NCBI GenBank assembly: GCA_020442465.1
Contig: JAGRJY010000133.1
Coordinates: forward strand, 1 to 64,000
From: Lysobacterales bacterium
Lineage (GTDB): Bacteria > Pseudomonadota > Gammaproteobacteria > Xanthomonadales > Xanthomonadaceae
Direction of reading: 5' to 3'
Length of the DNA stretch: 64,000 bases
In this document: piece by piece, positions 54,471 through 63,326 of the stretch
How the letters are laid out: every line of letters starts with the position of its first letter
Numbering within the stretch: position 1 is the stretch's first letter
Translations under genes and position numbers: made by a program
The notes under the pieces: model-generated
What the model was told of the DNA's origin: nothing
Databases searched by the model: none
What the model saw: only the letters and a program-made list of their open reading frames with translations

Positions 54471-55592
54471 ATGCCGTTTGCCGACGCCCTGTCACCCCTG
54501 CTAGGACGCCTGCGCGTGCGCTACGCGCAGTCGGGTCTGCCGGCCTTCCTGGCCTGGTGGACCGGACAGCTGCGCGACTGCATTCCGGCGCGCTGGCAGC
54601 ACCTGCTGTCGGCGCCCGAGCAACAGCTGAGGCTGCAGTGGAGCGATGACGGGCTCACCCCGGTCCGCGTGGTCGGCGAGGTCGCGACGGCGTTGCCGGT
54701 GATCCGCTTTCCGGTCGATGAGGCCGGTGTCGAGGCGTTCGAGGCCGCCGTCGGCGATCTGCCCGCCCACGCGCCCCGCGTGCTGCTGCTGCCGCCGGGC
54801 GCTGCGCTGCGGCGCACGCTCAACCTGCCTGCCGCGGCGCTCAACAACGCACGCTCGATGGCGGCGTTCGAGATCGACCGGCAGACGCCGTTCCGCGGCG
54901 ATCAGGTGATGTACGACTGCAGGGTGACGATGCCGCCGGCCGGTGCGCGGACGTTCGCGGTCGACCTTGCGGTGATTCCCAAGGACGCCTACCGCGGACT
55001 GCTCGAGCGCGTGGGTCCGATCGCCGACCGACTCGATGCGGTGGACCTCGATGTTCAGGGCCGCCCGGCCGGGTACAACTTCCTGCCGCTGGAAGGACGT
55101 CGCGCGCATGACCATCGCCCGTTCCTGATCAACCTGGGTCTGGTGCTGGGCGGCGTGCTCTGCCTGGGCCTGGCCATGGCACAGCTGGTCGACAACCGCC
55201 GGGGTGCGGTGGCGCAGCTCGAAGCCGAGATCGAGTCCCAGCGCGCCGCGGCTCGCGTGACCGCGCAACTCAAGACCAATCTCGAAGATGCCGTCCGCGC
55301 CGCCAATTTTCTCGCCGAACACCGTGCCCAGCAGCCGAGCATGCTCGAACTCCTGCGCCTGCTGACCGAGCTGCTGCCGGATGACACGTATCTCGAGCGC
55401 CTGAGTTACAGCGGTGACACTGCATCGATTTCGCTGCAGAGCAGTTCGGCTGCGCAGATGGTCGAACGACTGCAGAACGAGGCCAGGTTCGACAATCCCT
55501 CGCTGGTCGGCGCGATCCAGCCCGATCCACGTTCCGGGAAGGACCGCGCCACCCTCACGGTGCGTTTCACCGGCGAAGGAGCCAAGCCATGA
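54471..55592 (+). CDS. gspL: Type II secretion assembly protein GspL (XpsL)
   Basis: The 373-residue product has a cytoplasmic actin-like half (about 1-220, with ARSMAAFEIDRQTPFRGDQV), one membrane segment at about 227-245 and a periplasmic coiled and PilN-like half. It recruits GspE to the inner membrane and contacts GspM. The resemblance to PilM-PilN fusions is typical of the Xanthomonas-type GspL. It starts 19 bp after gspK. Confidence 0.88.
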   Translation: MPFADALSPLLGRLRVRYAQSGLPAFLAWWTGQLRDCIPARWQHLLSAPEQQLRLQWSDDGLTPVRVVGEVATALPVIRFPVDEAGVEAFEAAVGDLPAHAPRVLLLPPGAALRRTLNLPAAALNNARSMAAFEIDRQTPFRGDQVMYDCRVTMPPAGARTFAVDLAVIPKDAYRGLLERVGPIADRLDAVDLDVQGRPAGYNFLPLEGRRAHDHRPFLINLGLVLGGVLCLGLAMAQLVDNRRGAVAQLEAEIESQRAAARVTAQLKTNLEDAVRAANFLAEHRAQQPSMLELLRLLTELLPDDTYLERLSYSGDTASISLQSSSAAQMVERLQNEARFDNPSLVGAIQPDPRSGKDRATLTVRFTGEGAKP

Positions 55593-56191
55593 ACCGGCAA
55601 TGGCCGACCGGTGTGCAGGGGCGGGCCGCAGCGTTGGCCATCCTGGTCATCCTGCTTGCGCTGGTCTACCTGCTCGGCGTGCATTGGTGGTTCACCGCGC
55701 CGTTCTTCGAGGCGCGCGCCGAGCTGATCGATCTGCGCGACACCGAGGCGAGGCTGCGCGCCACCGCGCAGGAGCGTCCGATGATCGAGGAGCGACTGGC
55801 CGAGGTGCGCGCGTTCGAGGCCGCCAGCCCGGAGTTCCTGGTCGAGGGCAACTTCGATCTCGCGGCCTCGGCGATGATCCAGCGCCTGCAATCGCTCGTC
55901 GACGAGCAGAAGGCCGGTGCCGCCTGCACCATCAGCAGTCGGTCGCCGTTCCGGCAAACCATCGAAGAGCCGTTCCTGCGTGTCACCATCAAGGTGCGCA
56001 TGCGCTGCACCATGGAGCACTTCGCGCCGGTGCTGCACGGGCTCGAGTCGAACAGCCCGCGACTCTTCGTCAGCGATCTGAGTGCCGTCAACCGGCGCCA
56101 GTTCGCGCGGGGCGGCAAGGCCGCACCCGAGGCGGTTGACTTCACTTTCGACGTGTACGGCTTCCTGCGCCACAAGGAGAAGTCGCCATGA
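55589..56191 (+). CDS. gspM: Type II secretion protein GspM (XpsM)
   Basis: The 200-residue product has one membrane segment (about 14-35), then a coiled region and a small ferredoxin-like periplasmic domain with two cysteines. It partners GspL in the inner-membrane platform. It overlaps gspL and xpsN by 4 bp each. Identification relies on order, topology and length. Confidence 0.87.
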   Translation: MNRQWPTGVQGRAAALAILVILLALVYLLGVHWWFTAPFFEARAELIDLRDTEARLRATAQERPMIEERLAEVRAFEAASPEFLVEGNFDLAASAMIQRLQSLVDEQKAGAACTISSRSPFRQTIEEPFLRVTIKVRMRCTMEHFAPVLHGLESNSPRLFVSDLSAVNRRQFARGGKAAPEAVDFTFDVYGFLRHKEKSP

Positions 56192-56937
56192 ACCAGATGA
56201 CCATGCTGTCGGTCGGGCGCGTCGCGGCCGGCGTGTTCTTCGTCTGGTCGCTGCTCGTGCTGGGCACGGTGTACGGCGGGCTGGGCGCGCGCTATTCGCT
56301 GCACCCGGACGCCTCGGCGGCGGCGGTGAGCAGCGTCGACCTCAGCTCGGCCACCAGCGGCGTCGGCGGCATGGAAGAGTACGCGGTGATCAGCGAGCGC
56401 CCCCTGTTCAACGAATCCCGGCGTCCGATCCCGGTCGAGGGGGAGGGCGAAGAGCCTGTCGCAGTCGCCACGCCCTCGGCGTCGTTGAACGTGACGGTGA
56501 CCAGCATCATCATCACCCCCGAGCACAAGTTCGCCATCGTGCTCGACCAGAACACCAGCCAGTCGCAGACGCTCAAGCCGGGCGACGCGCTGGCCGGAGA
56601 CCAGGCCGCCTGGAAACTGTCGGAACTCGGCCCCCGCAATGCGGTCTTTGAGGGCCCCGGTGGCCGATCGACGCTCGAACTGCGCGTGTTTGACGGGTCG
56701 GGCGGGCAGGCGCCCACACCAGTGGCTGCGGCCAGCCCGGTCATTCAGGAATCGCGTCCCGGCAACAACGGAGGCCGCAACGGCGCCGATGCCCAGCCGG
56801 TCGTCGAAGAAGACAAGTCCGAGCCCGCGGCCGAGTCGCCGGAAAGCCGCGCCGAGCAGATCCGCCGGCGCATCGAAGAACGCCGCAGGCAGATGCGGGA
56901 AGAAGCCGAGCGTGCTCGGGCGGAGCGAGGCGAATGA
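56188..56937 (+). CDS. xpsN: Type II secretion protein XpsN (GspC-like)
   Basis: The 249-residue product has one membrane segment (about 12-32), a periplasmic homology-region-like domain (about 65-180, with EYAVISERPLFNESRRP and VTSIIITPEHKFAIV) and a highly charged C-terminus of Arg/Glu repeats. It would link the inner platform to the secretin, the role of GspC in other systems; a separate gspC is not present. Order and length match Xanthomonas XpsN. Confidence 0.87.
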   Translation: MNQMTMLSVGRVAAGVFFVWSLLVLGTVYGGLGARYSLHPDASAAAVSSVDLSSATSGVGGMEEYAVISERPLFNESRRPIPVEGEGEEPVAVATPSASLNVTVTSIIITPEHKFAIVLDQNTSQSQTLKPGDALAGDQAAWKLSELGPRNAVFEGPGGRSTLELRVFDGSGGQAPTPVAAASPVIQESRPGNNGGRNGADAQPVVEEDKSEPAAESPESRAEQIRRRIEERRRQMREEAERARAERGE

Positions 56938-59207
56938 AGGAGAGCACATTGAAACTTCGCATGATGTTCGTGGTGGCGGCCCTGGTAGGCCTGACCGGCT
57001 GCGCCACGACCCGTCCCGGGCAGCTGTCCCCGTTGGGGTCGCCCGTCTCGGTGCTCGCCGATCGCGCGGGTGAAGACGCCGAGCCGCCGTCCGCCGAGGT
57101 GCTCGGCGACGACAAGTCGGCCGTCGAGATGCCCACCTTCCCGATCAAGGACGAGGGCACCGGGTCGTTCATCAACGAAAAGGCGGCCTCGCGCATTCCG
57201 CCTGCACCGACCGGTTCGGGTGAGGTGACCTTCAATTTCGAAGGCGAGTCGCTGCACGCGGTGATCAAGACCATCCTCGGCGAGATCCTGCAGCAGAATT
57301 ACGTGGTGGCGCCGGGCGTGCAGGGTACGGTCACGTTCGCCACGGCCAAGCCGCTGCGAAGCGACCAGGCGCTGTCCATCCTCGAGATGCTGCTGCGCTG
57401 GAACAACGCCACCCTGGTCTGGCAGGACGGCCGCTACACGATTCTCCCGGTAGCCCAGGCGGTGCCCGGCAACCTCACCCCGCGTACCGGGCCGGTGTCG
57501 AACGCGCGCGGCTTCGAGCTGCGCGCCGTGCCGCTGCAGTACATCTCGGTGATGGAGATGGAAAAGCTGCTCAAGCCCTACGCCAAGCCGGATGCGATCG
57601 TGAACGTCGATCCGGCGCGCAACATGCTGGTGCTCGGCGGCACGCGCTCCGAACTCGAGAACTACCTGCAGACCGTCGACATCTTCGACGTCGACTGGCT
57701 GTCGGGCATGTCGGTGGGCATGTTCTCCCTGCAGCAGGCCGAGGCCGACAAGGTCGTCAGCGAGCTGGAGAAGATCTTCGGCGAAGGCAGCAGCACGCCG
57801 CTGGCGGGCATGTTCCGCTTCGTGCCGCTGGAAGGCATTAATGGCGTGATGGTGATCACGCCGCAGAAGGAATACCTGAAGTCGGTCGAAGAGTGGCTCG
57901 AGCGTCTCGACCTGGGCAGCGGCGAGGCCGGCGCGCGTCTCTACGTCTACGACGTCAAGAACGTCAATGCTGCCGATCTTGCCCAGACCCTCGGTGACGT
58001 GTTCGGCGGGTCGTCCGGTGGCGGTGGCGGGCGTTCGGGGGGCAGCGTGGCCCCGGGGCTGCAGCCGGCCAGACTGAACAGCGTGACGAACCAGCGTAGC
58101 GGCGGCACGCGCAGCCAGAGCAACCAGAAATCGGCGAGCACCTCCAGCTCCAACGAGAAGCAGGCAGCGGTCAACAACAACCAGCGCGGCACCAACACGC
58201 GCAGCAGCAATACCCGTGGGGGCGCGGCGGCGCGCGGCACGAACAGCCAGGGCTCGTCGGGCGGCTCCGGTGGCGGCAACGTGTCGCTCACCCTCGATGA
58301 CGACGTGCGCCTGTCCTCGGTCGAGGAAAGCAACTCGCTGATCGTGCGCGCCACGCCGATGCAGTGGGAGTCGATCCGTCGGGTCATCGAACGTCTGGAC
58401 ATCGTGCCGCTTCAGGTCGTCATCGAGGCGCAGATCATTTCCGTCCAGCTGAACGACCAGTTGAGCTATGGCGTGCGCTGGTACTTCGAGAACGCCGTGG
58501 CCGGCGGGCTGGGTGACGGTGCGCCCTCGGCGGTCGGGCGCAACATCTGGGGCGACTTCGCCGGCTCGATCCAGGGCGCGGCCACGAGCTGGTCCTTCGT
58601 CGGGCCCAACGCCGGCGCCATCATCGACCTGATCGACGACGTCAGCGAAGTGCGAGTGCTCTCCGCCCCGTCTCTGGTCGTGCTCAACAACAAGTCGGCG
58701 ACGATCAATTCCGGCTCGTCGATTCCGATCAACTCCACCTCGATCGGCGGCATCGGCGGCGTCAGTGGCGACACGGTGTTCAACACCACCCAGTACCTGC
58801 AAACCGGCATTACCCTCTCGGTGACGCCGCGGGTCAATCCGGGCGGCCTGGTGTTCCTGCAGATCGACCAGGAAGACAGCTCGCCGGTCGGCGAAATCCA
58901 GCCCGGCACGAATCCGCCGATCTCGCAGAACACCATTTCCACCGAGATCGCCATCCAGAGCGGTCAGAGCGTGGTGCTGGGCGGCCTGATCAAGCAGACC
59001 GACACCAAGGGCAATTCCGGCGTGCCGGGGCTGAGCAGACTTCCCGTCGTCGGCGGCCTGTTCGGGCGCAAGTCGCGGTCGGTCAACCGTCAGGAACTGC
59101 TCGTGCTGATCACCCCGAAGGTGGTCCACAACACGGACGAGGCGCGCCGCATCACCGAAGAGTACAAGGCGCAGTTCCGCGCCATCGAGCCATTCCGGCG
59201 GAAATAA
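56934..59207 (+). CDS. gspD: Type II secretion outer-membrane secretin GspD (XpsD)
   Basis: The 757-residue product has a lipoprotein signal with LTGC at about 20-23, N-terminal secretin domains (about 75-150, 180-245, 255-335), a low-complexity linker (about 360-450), a further N-domain and the secretin core with VPGLSRLPVVGGLFGRKS near the end. It forms the outer-membrane channel for folded proteins. The lipobox and length match XpsD of Xanthomonas. It is the last gene of the operon. Confidence 0.95.
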   Translation: MKESTLKLRMMFVVAALVGLTGCATTRPGQLSPLGSPVSVLADRAGEDAEPPSAEVLGDDKSAVEMPTFPIKDEGTGSFINEKAASRIPPAPTGSGEVTFNFEGESLHAVIKTILGEILQQNYVVAPGVQGTVTFATAKPLRSDQALSILEMLLRWNNATLVWQDGRYTILPVAQAVPGNLTPRTGPVSNARGFELRAVPLQYISVMEMEKLLKPYAKPDAIVNVDPARNMLVLGGTRSELENYLQTVDIFDVDWLSGMSVGMFSLQQAEADKVVSELEKIFGEGSSTPLAGMFRFVPLEGINGVMVITPQKEYLKSVEEWLERLDLGSGEAGARLYVYDVKNVNAADLAQTLGDVFGGSSGGGGGRSGGSVAPGLQPARLNSVTNQRSGGTRSQSNQKSASTSSSNEKQAAVNNNQRGTNTRSSNTRGGAAARGTNSQGSSGGSGGGNVSLTLDDDVRLSSVEESNSLIVRATPMQWESIRRVIERLDIVPLQVVIEAQIISVQLNDQLSYGVRWYFENAVAGGLGDGAPSAVGRNIWGDFAGSIQGAATSWSFVGPNAGAIIDLIDDVSEVRVLSAPSLVVLNNKSATINSGSSIPINSTSIGGIGGVSGDTVFNTTQYLQTGITLSVTPRVNPGGLVFLQIDQEDSSPVGEIQPGTNPPISQNTISTEIAIQSGQSVVLGGLIKQTDTKGNSGVPGLSRLPVVGGLFGRKSRSVNRQELLVLITPKVVHNTDEARRITEEYKAQFRAIEPFRRK

Positions 59208-59346
59208 CCCGTCGATATCGCGCTGCCGGGTCGGACGGTGTCCTCCGGCGGCGCCGGGCGAGGCCGAAGGTCGGGCAACTTCCCCGTCCAGCACAGCATC
59301 CCCGGGCACGGCAATCCCGAGCACACCTATCATGGAGACCCCGCTC

Positions 59347-59805
59347 ATGCGCACATCCCCCATCCTCGGCCTGGCAACCGTTCTTGCCGCCCTGACCGCG
59401 GCAGGATGCGCGGGCGGGCCCGGCACCAAGGCCGCCGCCGTGGACAACCGTCCGCCGGTGGAGGTCGTCCGCGAACGCGCCACCGAGCGCTGGAATCTGC
59501 TGCTGAAGCGTGATTTCGCCGCCGCTTACGCCTTTCTCTCCGAGGGCGCCCGAAGCATGCAGAGCCAGGATGCCTATGCCTCCGGTCTGGGTAGCCGCCC
59601 GGTCACCTGGCTGGGCGCCGAGATCCGGGACGTCGAGTGCGAGCCCGAAGGCGAGGTCTGCAGCGTCATCGTCAACGTCCACTACTCGATCAAGTCCACC
59701 CTGCCGGGCGTTGGCCGGGTATCCTCGCAGTCCCCGGTGACCGAGCGCTGGATCAATACCGGTTCCGGCTGGGGCTACGCGCCCCAGGAAATTGTTAGGC
59801 AATGA
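59347..59805 (+). CDS. Small lipoprotein of unknown function
   Basis: The 152-residue product has a lipoprotein signal with LTAAGC and a mature domain of about 130 residues with WNLLLKRDFAAAYAFLSEGAR and a later VTERWINTGSGWGYAP. This resembles NTF2-like or SnoaL-type small alpha/beta domains. ATG 59347 has GGAGA nine bases upstream; ATG 59332 is in frame but poorly placed. It lies 139 bp after gspD. Confidence 0.68.
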   Translation: MRTSPILGLATVLAALTAAGCAGGPGTKAAAVDNRPPVEVVRERATERWNLLLKRDFAAAYAFLSEGARSMQSQDAYASGLGSRPVTWLGAEIRDVECEPEGEVCSVIVNVHYSIKSTLPGVGRVSSQSPVTERWINTGSGWGYAPQEIVRQ

Positions 59806-59839
59806 TTAAAACCGTCTTGCGGCGGGCTGGAAATGTGTC

Positions 59840-59957
59840 GTAAGCTGTGGGGGCTGTTGCCCTGACCCCTGCATGCCAAGCCGCTCAAAAAGCGGCATCC
59901 GGAAGTGGGCGGGGTGGCGCAAAAGCCCTGTGGACCTATATTTTTAGGAGTGTTCTG
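59840..59957 (+). promoter_or_regulatory. Structured leader of the secreted 550-residue protein gene
   Basis: Two hairpins are visible: GGGC-TGTT-GCCC (59850-59861) and GCCGCT-CAAAA-AGCGGC (59879-59895). They are followed by GGCGCAAAAGCC (59915-59926) and an AT-rich TATATTTTTAGGAG carrying the ribosome binding site. The last part faintly resembles half of a c-di-GMP-I riboswitch, but the other half is absent. No promoter can be fixed with confidence. Confidence 0.4.
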
Positions 59958-61610
59958 ATGAAAAAGAATTCGCTGACGACCGCAGTCGTCGCCGGTGTTG
60001 CCGGCGCCGCTGGTCTGGTCAACGTGGCGACCGCGGTCAACCTGAACCCGGATGGTCTGGGTCAGGTCCTGATCTACCCGTACTACACCGTCAACGGTGG
60101 CAACGCGACGCTGATCTCGGTCGTCAACACCGTCGACGAAGTGAAGGCCGTCAAGGTTCGCTTCCTCGAAGCCAAGAACTCGCGCGAAGTGCTCGACTTC
60201 AACCTGTACCTGTCGCCGTTCGACGTCTGGACCGCGGCTGTGACCGACAACGGTGGCGGCACGACCGCTGCTCGTCTGTTCACGTCGGACACCAGCTGCA
60301 CCGTGCCGACGATCCCGGCTGGTGGCGTTGACTTCCGTAACTTTGCGTACGCCGGCAACACCCCGGCGACCAACGACGACGCCGAGAACGATCTGGGCCG
60401 TACCCGTGAAGGTCATATCGAAATGATCGAAATGGGCGTGGTCGACGAAGACTGGGACGACCCGATCGAAATGATCTCGGCCGTCACCGGCTTCGAAGCG
60501 GCTGCTACCCATGGCGGCGATCCGGATGGCGTGGGCGTGGGTGCCCCGGCCGTTCCGGCCAACTGCCAGCTGCTCGTGAACTCGTGGGCGAACAACCTCG
60601 GCGCGAACGACTGGGCGAGCAACCCGGACCTCGACGTCCGTGGCCCGACCGGTGGTCTGTTCGGCGGTGCGATCATCGTCAACGTCGCCAACGGCACCGC
60701 GTTCTCGTACAACGCTGACGCGATCGACGGCTTCTACCTGCTGGGCGACGGTTCGCTGCACACGAACCCGGGCAACCTGCAGCCGAGCCTGCTGTCCGCC
60801 GCTACCGCCGCTGGTGAAGCTGACTCGATCATCTTCGACAACGGCGCGCTGATCACGCTCGACTTTGCTTCCGGTCGTCCGGACGCGGTGTCGTCGATCT
60901 TCATGCACGACAACATCTACAACGAGTACAGCACGGTTGACGGTTTCTCCGACACCGAGTGGGTCGTTACCTTCCCGACCAAGCGTCTGCACATTGAGTC
61001 GACCGATGCTCTGGCGCCGTTCTCGACCGTTAGCCCGAGCCACGACGACAACGACAGTGGCGACGGCTTCCTGTTCGACGTGTCGGGCTTCTGCGAGCCG
61101 ATCAACGTGACCTACTTCGATCGTGAAGAGCAGGAAACGGGCGTCGCTCCGGGTACGGTCGACTTCTCGCCGCCCCCGCCGTCCCAGGACATCGTCGGTC
61201 TCAGCCTGTGCTGGGAAGCGAACGTGATCACCTGGAACCAGAACGCCGAAGTGACCGCTGGCAACTCGGCCATCCTGGGTTCGCGTTTTGCTCGCAACAT
61301 CGACCTGCTGGACATCGACAATGCGGTGTTCACGGAAGGTTGGATTGCGATGGCGATCGGCGATCAGTTCAACTACCTGCTTGACCTGGGCGTCTCCGGC
61401 GCCGGCGACGACACCGGCGTGGAAGCTCGTAACCAGCTGTTCGGTCTGCCGCTCACCGGCTTCTCGGTGTCGAACTTCACGAACGCGAATGCTTCGCCGG
61501 GTGTCCTGGCGAACTACTCGACGATCTCGAAGCACCGCGCCAGCCGCGACAGCCAGTCGGTTACCGTTACCGGTGGCGTGCCCACCCCGACGGGCAACCC
61601 GGCTTCCTAA
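59958..61610 (+). CDS. Abundant secreted or surface protein of unknown function
   Basis: The 550-residue product has a signal peptide (about 1-26, cut after ATA). The mature part has a conserved-looking start, GQVLIYPYYTVNGGNATLISVVNT, then REVLDFNLYLSPFDVWTA. It is acidic, rich in Asn, Asp and Gly, with four cysteines and a C-terminal stretch SKHRASRDSQSVTVTGG. I believe it belongs to an uncharacterised family widespread in Gammaproteobacteria, but I cannot name it. Codons favour CGT, GGT and GAA, unlike most neighbours and like groL, which suggests high expression. A near-perfect ribosome site TAGGAG and a strong terminator frame it. A T2SS substrate is possible. Confidence 0.7.
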   Translation: MKKNSLTTAVVAGVAGAAGLVNVATAVNLNPDGLGQVLIYPYYTVNGGNATLISVVNTVDEVKAVKVRFLEAKNSREVLDFNLYLSPFDVWTAAVTDNGGGTTAARLFTSDTSCTVPTIPAGGVDFRNFAYAGNTPATNDDAENDLGRTREGHIEMIEMGVVDEDWDDPIEMISAVTGFEAAATHGGDPDGVGVGAPAVPANCQLLVNSWANNLGANDWASNPDLDVRGPTGGLFGGAIIVNVANGTAFSYNADAIDGFYLLGDGSLHTNPGNLQPSLLSAATAAGEADSIIFDNGALITLDFASGRPDAVSSIFMHDNIYNEYSTVDGFSDTEWVVTFPTKRLHIESTDALAPFSTVSPSHDDNDSGDGFLFDVSGFCEPINVTYFDREEQETGVAPGTVDFSPPPPSQDIVGLSLCWEANVITWNQNAEVTAGNSAILGSRFARNIDLLDIDNAVFTEGWIAMAIGDQFNYLLDLGVSGAGDDTGVEARNQLFGLPLTGFSVSNFTNANASPGVLANYSTISKHRASRDSQSVTVTGGVPTPTGNPAS

Positions 61611-61634
61611 GCGGTACGCTGCAAAGTGGTACGA

Positions 61635-61661
61635 CAAGGGCCCTTCGGGGCCCTTGTTTTT
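61635..61661 (+). terminator. Intrinsic terminator
   Basis: CAAGGGCCC and GGGCCCTTG form a perfect 9-bp stem with a TTCG tetraloop, followed directly by five T. It ends the 550-residue protein gene. Confidence 0.93.
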
Positions 61662-61759
61662 GGGAAGACATTTTTCAGGGCCGGGGCTCGGGACAGCCCT
61701 CCGGATCCGGTGAAGAATCCAGACCCGTGCACATGGCACACCGGGCCAGCGACGAAAGG

Positions 61760-61789
61760 TTCAGACCCGCGCCCCTGCGGCAGTATGGT
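61760..61789 (+). promoter_or_regulatory. Possible sigma-70 promoter of the fibronectin-type-III protein gene
   Basis: TTCAGA (61760-61765) and TATGGT (61784-61789) are 18 bp apart. Both are partial matches, giving a leader of about 125 nt. The rest of 61662-61921 shows nothing else. Confidence 0.3.
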
Positions 61790-61921
61790 TCAGCGATTCG
61801 TGAGCCAGAGCTGCTACCCTATGCCCGCGGCACACTACCGCTGCGCGCTGCGCGCAGGGTGGGCAATACTCGCCGGCGACTCCGGATCCACCGTTTGATT
61901 TCACCGAGAAGGTCCCGTTCC

Positions 61922-63061
61922 ATGCGGATTACGCTGAAGAAAGCTTTCGTACTGGCAGCCTCGCTTGCCGTATCAGCCACGGTTGGCGCTGCCAACGTGG
62001 TGGTTTCCAACTCCGACAATCTGACGATTGCGATCCAGAATGGCAGCACCGTGCAGTTCGATGCACAGGGCAACCTCATCCTTCAATGCCAGACGGTTTC
62101 AGGCAGCGACAACCGCTGCTGTGTGGTGACCGATACCAACCCCTGCGTGCCGCTGGGTTCGGGCACCGGCGACACCACGCCGCCGACCGCACCGTCCAGT
62201 CTGGTGGCGACCGCCGCCAGCGATACCCAGATCAACCTGACCTGGACAGCGTCGACCGATTCGGGCGGCTCGGGCCTCGCCGGCTACCGCGTCGAGCGCT
62301 GCACCGGTTCAACCTGCAGCGTGTTTGCCGAGATCGCATCCCCCTCGACCAACTCCTACTCCAACACCGGCTTGACGGCCTCGACGAGCTACCGTTACCG
62401 CGTGCGTGCCGTGGACGGCGGTGGTCTGTTCTCGAGCTACTCGGCGATCGCCACGGCGACGACTCAGGCTGGCGGTGGTGGCACGGGCGCCTGCGAAGTC
62501 GGGCCGAATGCCAACATCCTGCCGGCCGGGTTCACGCGAGTCGACAGGACTTGGGCCCAGGCGTTCACCTGGCCCAATGGCCAGCAGATTCCGACTTACC
62601 CGAACAGCACCGGCGCGGTGACACCGTTCGGCGCCGACAAGGGCAAGTACACCGTGATTTCCTTCGTGCCGAACGTCGAGACGACGATTCGCATGGAATT
62701 CTCGGAAGCGCAGGCCAACACCCTGATCGGTTACAGCCCGGCGCGCCCGATCGGCGGCGGTGGCGGACTGTACGTGACCGTCAGCCCCTGTGCGGGTGAC
62801 TTCCGCGCAGCCGGTGACGGTACCGACCCCGCCGCCTTGGCGGTCTGCCGCAAGTTCATTTCTTCGGGCGATTTCTTCTACAGCAGCAAGGCGTCAGCCT
62901 CGGCCAGCGTATGCAAGGTGACCGCCGGTGTGCAGTACTACATCAACGTGATTGCCGCGAGCCCGGCCGGCGGCATCACAGTCGGTGAAGAAACCTGCAA
63001 CAACGGTATCGGCTTCGCCGGCTGCGACATGATGGGCAAGCACAACGTCAGCGGCGGATAG
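61922..63061 (+). CDS. Secreted protein with one fibronectin type III domain
   Basis: The 379-residue product has a signal peptide (about 1-23), a short N-terminal part with a cysteine cluster, a fibronectin type III domain at about 85-185 (PPTAPSSLVATAASDTQINL start, TGLTASTSYRYRVRAVD centre), a Gly linker, and a C-terminal domain of about 190 residues that I do not recognise. The latter contains WPNGQQIPTYP and several cysteines. Fibronectin domains are common linkers in secreted enzymes and adhesins. It has its own terminator. Secretion through the adjacent T2SS is possible but unproven. Confidence 0.75.
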   Translation: MRITLKKAFVLAASLAVSATVGAANVVVSNSDNLTIAIQNGSTVQFDAQGNLILQCQTVSGSDNRCCVVTDTNPCVPLGSGTGDTTPPTAPSSLVATAASDTQINLTWTASTDSGGSGLAGYRVERCTGSTCSVFAEIASPSTNSYSNTGLTASTSYRYRVRAVDGGGLFSSYSAIATATTQAGGGGTGACEVGPNANILPAGFTRVDRTWAQAFTWPNGQQIPTYPNSTGAVTPFGADKGKYTVISFVPNVETTIRMEFSEAQANTLIGYSPARPIGGGGGLYVTVSPCAGDFRAAGDGTDPAALAVCRKFISSGDFFYSSKASASASVCKVTAGVQYYINVIAASPAGGITVGEETCNNGIGFAGCDMMGKHNVSGG

Positions 63062-63084
63062 TTGCAGCGAGCGTTGGAAGAACG

Positions 63085-63115
63085 GAAGGCCGGGTGAACC
63101 CCGGCCTTCTTTTTT
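63085..63115 (+). terminator. Intrinsic terminator
   Basis: GAAGGCCGGG and CCCGGCCTTC pair perfectly over 10 bp around TGAAC, followed by six T. It ends the fibronectin-domain gene. The remaining 211 bp to 63326 show no clear feature. Confidence 0.93.
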
Positions 63116-63326
63116 GTGCGCCGTTCGGAGTGGGCGTGAATCATCGTCTGGCGCCTCGACCTGACGACCTACGTGTGCCACGACGAAGCGCGCCCTGCGA
63201 TGATTCGAACTTCGCGGAGCCCGGTGGCCCATGAAAGAGCCGGCAGCCCACACGGACTCCTGCCAGGGAACTTGCAGGGAAGAACATGGTCTGTGCCGAA
63301 TCCCGACGACTTCCGGAGTTGAGCCG

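Noticed and set aside
56745..59483. A 912-codon open frame opposite gspD
   Set aside because: It is the antisense shadow of a certain secretin gene.
59879..59926. A c-di-GMP-I riboswitch upstream of the secreted 550-residue protein gene
   Set aside because: Only a GGCGCAAAAGCC resemblance exists; the conserved GGCAAACC half and the tetraloop-receptor pairing are missing. It was kept only as a possible structured leader.
59937..59942. TATATT as a -10 box for the 550-residue protein gene
   Set aside because: Transcription would begin inside the Shine-Dalgarno sequence, so it is better read as an AT-rich standby region before the ribosome site.
61733..61748. A second sigma-54 promoter (TGGCACACCGGGCCAG)
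   Set aside because: TGGCAC is present, but the GC of the -12 element is two bases too close and the surrounding bases do not match.
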